DNA from: Sphingomonadales bacterium
GTDB lineage: Bacteria > Pseudomonadota > Alphaproteobacteria > Sphingomonadales > Sphingomonadaceae
Direction: 5' to 3'
DNA length: 5,849 bases
Assembly (NCBI GenBank): GCA_020200935.1
Contig: JAIVHR010000216.1
Span: forward strand, 1 to 5,849
Below are positions 1 through 5,849 of this stretch, in pieces. Every line of letters begins with the position of its first letter. The stretch's first letter is position 1. The notes under the pieces are model-generated. The model was given only the letters and a program-made list of their open reading frames with translations, was not told where the DNA came from and did not search any database. The position numbers and the translations under genes were made by a program.

Positions 1-642
1 ATCTTCTTCCATGTCGCCGACGACGACCAGCCGGTGCTCAAGGCCGCGGCGACCGACGGCCACCGCCTCGCCCGGATGACGATCCCGCGCCCCGACGGCG
101 CCGAGGGCATGCCCGACGTCATCATCCCGCGCAAATGCGTCGGCGAATTGCGCAAGATGCTCGACGAGCTCGACGGCACGGTTTCGGTTTCGCTCAGCGA
201 GGGCAAGATCCGCTTCGGGCTGGGCTCGGCGGTGATGACCTCGAAGCTCATCGACGGCACCTTCCCCGACTATAACCGCGTCATCCCGACCGGCAACGAC
301 AAGCTGTTGAAGATCGACCCGAGGAGTTTCGAAGAGGGCGTCGACCGCGTCGCGACGATCGCCACCGAGAAGACCCGCGCGGTCAAGATGGCGCTCGACA
401 AGGACAAAATCACCCTGTCGGTGACCTCTCCCGAAAGCGGCACGGCGTCGGAGGAAGTGCCCGGCGATTACAAGGCCGACGGCTTCGAGATCGGCTTCAA
501 TGCGCGCTATCTGCTCGACATATTGGGCCAGCTCCATGGCGACGCGATCGAGGTCCACCTCGCCGACGCCGCCGCGCCGACCCTGATCCGCGAAAACGAC
601 AAATCGCCGGCGCTCTACGTGCTGATGCCGATGCGGGTGTGA
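1..642 (+). CDS. dnaN: DNA polymerase III subunit beta (sliding clamp), 3' part
   Basis: The clamp is a ring-shaped homodimer that encircles DNA and tethers DNA polymerase III and other clamp-binding proteins. Only the last 213 codons are present; the gene is open at the window's left edge in frame 1 and ends with TGA at 640-642. A full clamp is about 370 residues, so this is the end of domain II plus domain III. Recognisable conserved blocks are ATDGHRLA (window residues 17-24), VIIPRK, SKLIDGTFPDYNRVIP and the C-terminal VLMPMRV. In the E. coli clamp, the TDGHRL loop and the C-terminal MPMR(L/V) residues line the hydrophobic cleft that binds partner peptides; both are intact here, so this end of the gene looks functional. 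A toxin-antitoxin promoter starts three bases after the stop codon. The classical order dnaN-recF-gyrB supports the call. Confidence 0.98.
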   Translation: MFFHVADDDQPVLKAAATDGHRLARMTIPRPDGAEGMPDVIIPRKCVGELRKMLDELDGTVSVSLSEGKIRFGLGSAVMTSKLIDGTFPDYNRVIPTGNDKLLKIDPRSFEEGVDRVATIATEKTRAVKMALDKDKITLSVTSPESGTASEEVPGDYKADGFEIGFNARYLLDILGQLHGDAIEVHLADAAAPTLIRENDKSPALYVLMPMRV

Positions 643-644
643 AC

Positions 645-673
645 TTGCCGAAAGCGATGACGCCTTTTATATG
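645..673 (+). promoter_or_regulatory. Putative promoter of the parD / parE-recF operon
   Basis: A TTGCCG hexamer (645-650, 4/6 to the -35 consensus) and TATATG (668-673, 4/6 to the -10 consensus) are separated by exactly 17 bp. They lie immediately after the dnaN stop. Predicted transcription start is near 680, which leaves a short leader with a good ribosome binding site. The -10 box overlaps the palindrome at 670-684, the usual arrangement for an autorepressed antitoxin promoter. This is inferred from pattern matching only; read-through from dnaN could also contribute. Confidence 0.5.
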
Positions 674-684
674 ACATTGTCATA
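670..684. promoter_or_regulatory. Perfect palindrome, probable ParD operator
   Basis: TATGACATTGTCATA is a perfect inverted repeat with 7-bp arms around a single central T. It overlaps the predicted -10 box and sits 14 bp before the antitoxin start codon. Ribbon-helix-helix antitoxins, alone or as antitoxin-toxin complexes, commonly bind such short palindromes to repress their own operons. The A/T-rich palindrome stands out from its GC-rich surroundings and probably arrived together with the module. The operator role is inferred. Confidence 0.65.
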
Positions 685-687
685 GTC

Positions 688-692
688 GGAGG
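688..692 (+). promoter_or_regulatory. Ribosome binding site of parD
   Basis: GGAGG lies six bases upstream of the ATG at 699. It is the clearest Shine-Dalgarno sequence in the window and fixes the antitoxin start. Confidence 0.75.
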
Positions 693-698
693 CTCCCC

Positions 699-977
699 AT
701 GGCACAGACACGTAGCGAAAAGCCCGTTACCGTTACGCTTGGCAAGCTGACCGACGCAGCCCAGGCGCGCGTTGCCTCGGGCCGATACAGCTCGCTGAGC
801 GAGGTGCTGCGCGCCGGCCTCCGCGCACTCGACCGCGAGGAAGCGATGCTCGACGCTTATTCGGAGCAGCGTATCCGCAAGGCGCTGGCTGAACCGAGGG
901 CGGGTAAGCCGCTCGACGAGGGGATCGCCTCGGTACGTCGCCGGCTGGAGGAGAAATGGTCGGCGGATGACGCATGA
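699..977 (+). CDS. parD: ParD-type ribbon-helix-helix antitoxin
   Basis: This 92-residue protein matches the ParD/CopG-like antitoxin layout. A short beta-strand region (KPVTVTLG, residues 8-15) is followed by a helix, the typical [23 protein letters not shown] block (residues 26-48, second ribbon-helix-helix helix) and a charged C-terminal tail (about 50-92). In the family, the N-terminal part dimerises and binds operator DNA, while the tail wraps around and neutralises the ParE toxin. The start is supported by GGAGG six bases upstream. The gene overlaps the next ORF by 11 bp, as is usual for antitoxin-toxin pairs, which suggests coupled translation. It lies where dnaN and recF would normally be adjacent, so it looks acquired. 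The antitoxin looks intact; its normal partner survives only as the N-terminal part of a RecF fusion. Confidence 0.88.
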   Translation: MAQTRSEKPVTVTLGKLTDAAQARVASGRYSSLSEVLRAGLRALDREEAMLDAYSEQRIRKALAEPRAGKPLDEGIASVRRRLEEKWSADDA

Positions 978-1239
978 CGTCATTCTGTCGGATGATGCCG
1001 AGGACGACCTCTTTGCGATCCCGAGTTTCATCGCCGAGCACGCTGATCGGGACGTCGCCGACGGCTTCGTGGGGCGCCTCCGCGATGCCTGCCTGACGCT
1101 GGCGGACTTTCCCAAGCGCGGCACGCCGCATCCGCAATTCGGCGCCGAGGTGCGGTCGATACCGCTCCAGCGTCGGACGACGATCTTCTATCGGGTCGAA
1201 GCGGAAACGGTGACCATCATCCATATCGCGAGGATTGCG
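967..1239 (+). other. parE: ParE toxin domain (N-terminal part of the chimera), C-terminally truncated
   Basis: Residues 1-91 of the fusion match the RelE/ParE-fold toxin pattern: [18 protein letters not shown], an IAEHAD helix, [15 protein letters not shown], then [29 protein letters not shown]. ParE toxins generally poison DNA gyrase. Family members usually continue after this last strand with a short tail (often GGRD followed by an acidic end). Here that tail of about 10 residues is replaced by the RecF sequence PGPGF, starting at 1240. The fold core looks complete, but the tail loss and the large C-terminal partner probably weaken toxicity. The adjacent intact ParD could still bind it. 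Confidence 0.8.
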
Positions 1240-2424
1240 CCCGGGCCGGGCTTCGTCGTGCTGACGGGGGAGAATGGGGCGGGCAAGACCAACGTGCTCG
1301 AAGCGGTCTCGATGCTCGCTCCGGGGCGCGGGCTGCGGCGCGCGACCTTGGCCGAGATGGCGCGGCAGGACGGGCCGGGCGGTTTCGCGATTTCGGCGAG
1401 GGCGCGCGAAAAGCCCCTCCCCTTCAGGAGTTCCGGGTCGGCTCGTCCCCCGGACGAGCCTGGAACTTCCGGGGGAAGTTCCACCCGGGACTGGGTTGGG
1501 GTGGGGGAGTCGAGAACCGCACGCGACTCGGCCGAGGCAAACGTACGGCCCCACCCCCCGACCCCCTCCCCTGAAGGGGAGGGGGAGGTGTCCATCGGCA
1601 CCGGCACGACGGTCGCCGCGCCCGACCGGCGCAAGGTGCGGATCAACGGTGCCGATGCCTCGGCGACGGCGCTGGCCGACTGGCTGACGGTGCTCTGGCT
1701 AACCCCGGCGATGGATAGGCTGTTCACCGGAAGCCCGAGCGATCGGCGGCGTTTTCTCGACCGGCTGACGCTAGCGCTCGAGCCCGGCCATGGCCGCCAT
1801 GCCGCGCGTTACGAGGCCGCGCTCCGCGCGCGCAACCGGCTGCTCTCCGACCCCGGCGCGCTCGATGCCGACTGGTGCGCGGCGCTCGAGCTGCAATTGG
1901 GCGAGCATGGCGCGGCGTTGGCCGAGGCCCGCGCGCGCACCGTCGCCGCGCTCAATGCGGCGCTCGCGAGCGAACCCGACGCGCCCTTCGCCAAGCCGCT
2001 GCTGGCGATCGAGGACCCGGGACCCGAAGCCGATCTCGGCCACGCCCTCGCCGCCCATCGCGCCCGCGACCGCCGCGCAGGCCGCACGCTGATCGGCCCG
2101 CACCGCCACGATCTCGCCGTCACCCATGCCGCCAAGGCGCAACCGGCCGAACATTGCTCGACCGGCGAGCAGAAGGCCATGCTGCTCGCGCTGATCCTCG
2201 CCCAAGCCGATCTCGTCGCCGATCAGGCTGGGTGCCGTGCGGTGCTGCTGCTCGACGAGGTCGCCGCCCATCTCGATCCCCTGCGCCGCGCGGCGCTTTT
2301 CGAGCGGCTCGGCGCGGCCGGCGGGCAGGTCTGGATGACCGGCACGGAGCCCGGGCTGTTCGCTGATTTGCCGGGTGATGCGCAGCGTTTCGCGGTTGAG
2401 CCGGGCAAGATCTTGCCCGCCTGA
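967..2424 (+). CDS. recF: ParE-RecF chimera: toxin domain fused to N-terminally truncated RecF
   Basis: RecF is an SMC/ABC-like ATPase that acts with RecO and RecR to load RecA at single-strand gaps. This 485-residue ORF starts as a ParE toxin (residues 1-91) and passes without a stop into RecF at [17 protein letters not shown], Walker A at 101-108. Later RecF features are present: [17 protein letters not shown] signature (397-413), Walker [14 protein letters not shown] (425-437) and the C-terminal segment ending EPGKILPA. Compared with E. coli RecF, about 20 N-terminal residues are missing, including the first strand and the FRN motif that packs against the nucleotide site. Residues 149-207 are an in-frame insertion encoded by a palindromic repeat. 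Without toxin and insertion, about 335 RecF residues remain, against about 355-385 normally. Translation probably couples to parD through the 11-bp overlap. It may be a functional chimera, a decaying recF, or an assembly artefact; no in-frame internal start restores the lost strand. Confidence 0.85.
   Translation: MTHDVILSDDAEDDLFAIPSFIAEHADRDVADGFVGRLRDACLTLADFPKRGTPHPQFGAEVRSIPLQRRTTIFYRVEAETVTIIHIARIAPGPGFVVLTGENGAGKTNVLEAVSMLAPGRGLRRATLAEMARQDGPGGFAISARAREKPLPFRSSGSARPPDEPGTSGGSSTRDWVGVGESRTARDSAEANVRPHPPTPSPEGEGEVSIGTGTTVAAPDRRKVRINGADASATALADWLTVLWLTPAMDRLFTGSPSDRRRFLDRLTLALEPGHGRHAARYEAALRARNRLLSDPGALDADWCAALELQLGEHGAALAEARARTVAALNAALASEPDAPFAKPLLAIEDPGPEADLGHALAAHRARDRRAGRTLIGPHRHDLAVTHAAKAQPAEHCSTGEQKAMLLALILAQADLVADQAGCRAVLLLDEVAAHLDPLRRAALFERLGAAGGQVWMTGTEPGLFADLPGDAQRFAVEPGKILPA
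1411..1587. repeat. Palindromic repeat element inserted in frame inside recF
   Basis: The segment is bounded by a 15-bp perfect inverted repeat, CCCCTCCCCTTCAGG at 1414-1428 and its complement at 1570-1584. Inside are two perfect hairpins: 1440-1448 with 1452-1460 (9-bp stem, 3-base loop) and 1461-1470 with 1474-1483 (10-bp stem, 3-base loop). There is also a 6-bp stem (1507-1512 with 1524-1529) and an imperfect G-run/C-run pair (about 1493-1507 with 1550-1564). It translates as 59 residues rich in P, G, S, E and R, with [12 protein letters not shown] near the end, a string familiar from translated intergenic repeats of GC-rich proteobacteria. In RecF relatives, the flanks (SARARE and VSIGTGTT) should be contiguous. 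The length is 177 bp, divisible by three and stop-free. The exact edges are estimated to within a few bases. No transposase is encoded, so it would have to be mobilised in trans. Confidence 0.75.
2402..2419. repeat. 18-bp perfect palindrome at the end of recF
   Basis: CGGGCAAGATCTTGCCCG is fully self-complementary and ends two bases before the recF stop codon at 2422. As RNA it could form a short hairpin with a four-base AGAU loop. No T-tract follows, so a classical intrinsic terminator is not supported. It encodes the ordinary RecF ending PGKILPA, so it may simply reflect codon choice. Confidence 0.5.
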
Positions 2425-5080
<2,656 letters not shown>

Positions 5081-5081
<1 letters not shown>

Positions 5082-5100
5082 CCCCTGCGAAGGCGGGGGT
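5081..5100. repeat. REP-like hairpin after gyrB
   Basis: ACCCCTGCGAAGGCGGGGGT folds into an 8-bp stem (one G-T pair) with a GAAG loop and is followed by CTAG. It shares the GCG[G/A]AGGCGGG core with the hairpin before gyrB, matching 10 of 11 bases, so both probably belong to related repeat families. It occupies most of the short gap before the next gene. Confidence 0.6.
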
Positions 5101-5113
5101 CTAGATCGAACGG

Positions 5114-5647
5114 ATGGATGCGTTTGAACAGCTCGTATCGGAGATACTCTGGGCTGGCGGCTACTGGGTCCAGACTTCAGTCAAAGTGAATCTGACAAAG
5201 GCCGAAAAGCGGCGAATCAATCGGCCCTCGTCGCCACGTTGGGAGCTGGATGTCGTTGGGTATCAAGCGCAAAGCAACCGATTGCTGGTGCTCGAATGCA
5301 AAAGCTATATCAATTCTCGAGGTGTGAGATGGGTGGATGTGTGCGGCAATTCTTCGAGCAGCCGATACAAGCTTTTTCGAGAGCCCACCCTTCGAAGAGT
5401 GGTACTGAATAGGCTTTGTCGTCAAATGGTGTCGGCCGGTTCCTGCGCCCCCGGTGTTACCGCTTGCCTCGGTTTGGCGGCCGGGAAAATTTACGGCGCA
5501 GACCAATCCGAACTGGAGAAGAGCTTCGCCCAGAACGGCTGGGTTTTCTTCGGCCCGGATTGGCTGAGCGGAAAATTGAAAGAACTCAGTGCGGGACAGT
5601 ATGAGAATCAGGTGTCGGCCGTCGTCGCAAAGCTCCTGAGAAACTAG
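5114..5647 (+). CDS. PD-(D/E)XK nuclease-like protein, probable horizontally acquired gene
   Basis: I do not recognise this 177-residue protein as a named family. Its N-terminal half has the layout of the PD-(D/E)XK nuclease superfamily: an early helix with an acidic residue (FEQLVSEILWAGGYWV, Glu6 or Glu10), then ELDVVGY (Glu44, Asp46) and LLVLECKSY (Glu61-Cys-Lys63). The last two form the Asp...Glu-X-Lys metal-binding core found in restriction enzymes and Holliday-junction resolvases. The rest (TACLGLAAGKIYGAD, then a C-terminal helix) is unassigned. No signal peptide or membrane segment is seen, so it is probably cytosolic. The start is the first in-frame ATG; no clear ribosome binding site precedes it. 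Base composition is visibly less GC-rich than gyrB, with many A/T third positions, suggesting transfer. It ends four bases before the next gene. DNA as substrate is inferred from the fold only. Confidence 0.75.
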   Translation: MDAFEQLVSEILWAGGYWVQTSVKVNLTKAEKRRINRPSSPRWELDVVGYQAQSNRLLVLECKSYINSRGVRWVDVCGNSSSSRYKLFREPTLRRVVLNRLCRQMVSAGSCAPGVTACLGLAAGKIYGADQSELEKSFAQNGWVFFGPDWLSGKLKELSAGQYENQVSAVVAKLLRN

Positions 5648-5651
5648 ATTC

Positions 5652-5849
5652 ATGTCCGTTCGCCAAACCACCATCCTCACCATCGAAACCCCCGGCAAGT
5701 CGCTCACCGACTTCACGCGCGAAATCGTCGATTGGGTCGCCGAGAGCGGCGTCGCGACCGGGCTGCTCCCCCTCTTCATCCGCCACACCTCGGCGTCGCT
5801 GCTGATCCAGGAGAATGCGGCGGCCGAGGTGCGCGACGACCTGATCGAC
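5652..5849 (+). CDS. YjbQ/UPF0047 family protein, 5' part
   Basis: The reading frame from ATG 5652 stays open to the window edge and gives 66 residues, starting MSVRQTTILTIETPGKSLTDFT. The block LFIRHTSASLLIQENA (residues 41-56) is the hallmark of the YjbQ/UPF0047 (TIGR00149) family, whose complete members are about 135-140 residues. E. coli YjbQ has been reported to have a secondary thiamine-phosphate synthase activity; the physiological role is otherwise unclear. The histidine in RHTSAS (His45) belongs to the conserved site. Codon use returns to the GC-rich style of gyrB, so this looks like a resident gene next to the more A/T-rich nuclease gene. The four-base gap after that gene permits co-transcription. 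The 3' half lies outside the window. Confidence 0.9.
   Translation, partial: MSVRQTTILTIETPGKSLTDFTREIVDWVAESGVATGLLPLFIRHTSASLLIQENAAAEVRDDLID

Noticed and set aside
733..1554. Antisense open frame of 273 codons opposite parD and the chimera
   Set aside because: It spans three unrelated sense segments (antitoxin, toxin and repeat), so it cannot be a conserved protein; no domain is visible.
1411..1587. The RecF insertion as a new functional protein domain
   Set aside because: Its sequence is explained by hairpins and inverted repeats at the DNA level and has no hydrophobic-core pattern. I treat it as a repeat insertion unless expression data show otherwise.
1274..1687. Overlapping +2 frame across Walker A and the repeat element
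   Set aside because: It is arginine/proline-rich, the pattern expected of an out-of-frame translation of GC-rich sequence. The RecF frame in the same DNA carries the real motifs.
1258..2424. Independent recF start at the in-frame GTG at 1258
   Set aside because: Starting there would give [11 protein letters not shown] without the strands that precede Walker A, and no ribosome binding site is evident. The fusion frame from ATG 967, coupled to parD, is the better model.

Overview
The window is a chromosomal segment built on the bacterial replication/recombination core cluster dnaN – recF – gyrB. GC content is high, and the clamp, GyrB and YjbQ-family sequences are alphaproteobacterial in character. 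The interspersed repeats (CCCCTCCCCTTCAGG arms; GCG[G/A]AGGCGGG hairpins) resemble those common in Sphingomonadales genomes, which I take as the most likely source. That assignment is from memory of family sequences, not from a search.

Layout. Positions 1-642 hold the 3' part of dnaN (sliding clamp). A compact regulatory region follows (645-692: promoter, perfect 15-bp palindrome, strong ribosome binding site). Then comes a ParD-type antitoxin gene (699-977). The next ORF (967-2424) overlaps it by 11 bp. It begins as a ParE-type toxin and, after about 91 residues, continues in frame into RecF just upstream of the Walker A motif. The first roughly 20 RecF residues are missing. The same ORF carries a second in-frame intrusion, a palindrome-rich segment of about 177 bp (1411-1587) that reads through as 59 low-complexity residues. 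After a 141-bp gap with a REP-like hairpin and a promoter close against the start codon lies complete gyrB (2566-5046). A nested hairpin overlapping its stop codon and another REP-like hairpin follow. Next is a small gene of lower GC encoding a PD-(D/E)XK nuclease-like protein (5114-5647), and then the start of a YjbQ/UPF0047-family gene (5652 to the window edge).

How it fits together. DnaN, RecF and GyrB serve replication, gap repair and supercoiling, and are classically neighbours. Here a toxin-antitoxin module has landed between dnaN and recF. It has apparently replaced the recF start, so that recF sequence is read only as the C-terminal part of a ParE-RecF chimera, under a TA-type promoter/operator and translationally coupled to the antitoxin. 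Whether the chimera works as RecF, as ParE, as both or as neither cannot be decided from sequence. Loss of the first RecF strand and of the ParE C-terminus argues that both activities are impaired. The nuclease gene downstream of gyrB looks like a separate single-gene insertion.

The most unusual content is the ParE-RecF fusion and the in-frame repeat inside the RecF ATPase domain. No CRISPR array, tRNA, rRNA or transposase was seen.
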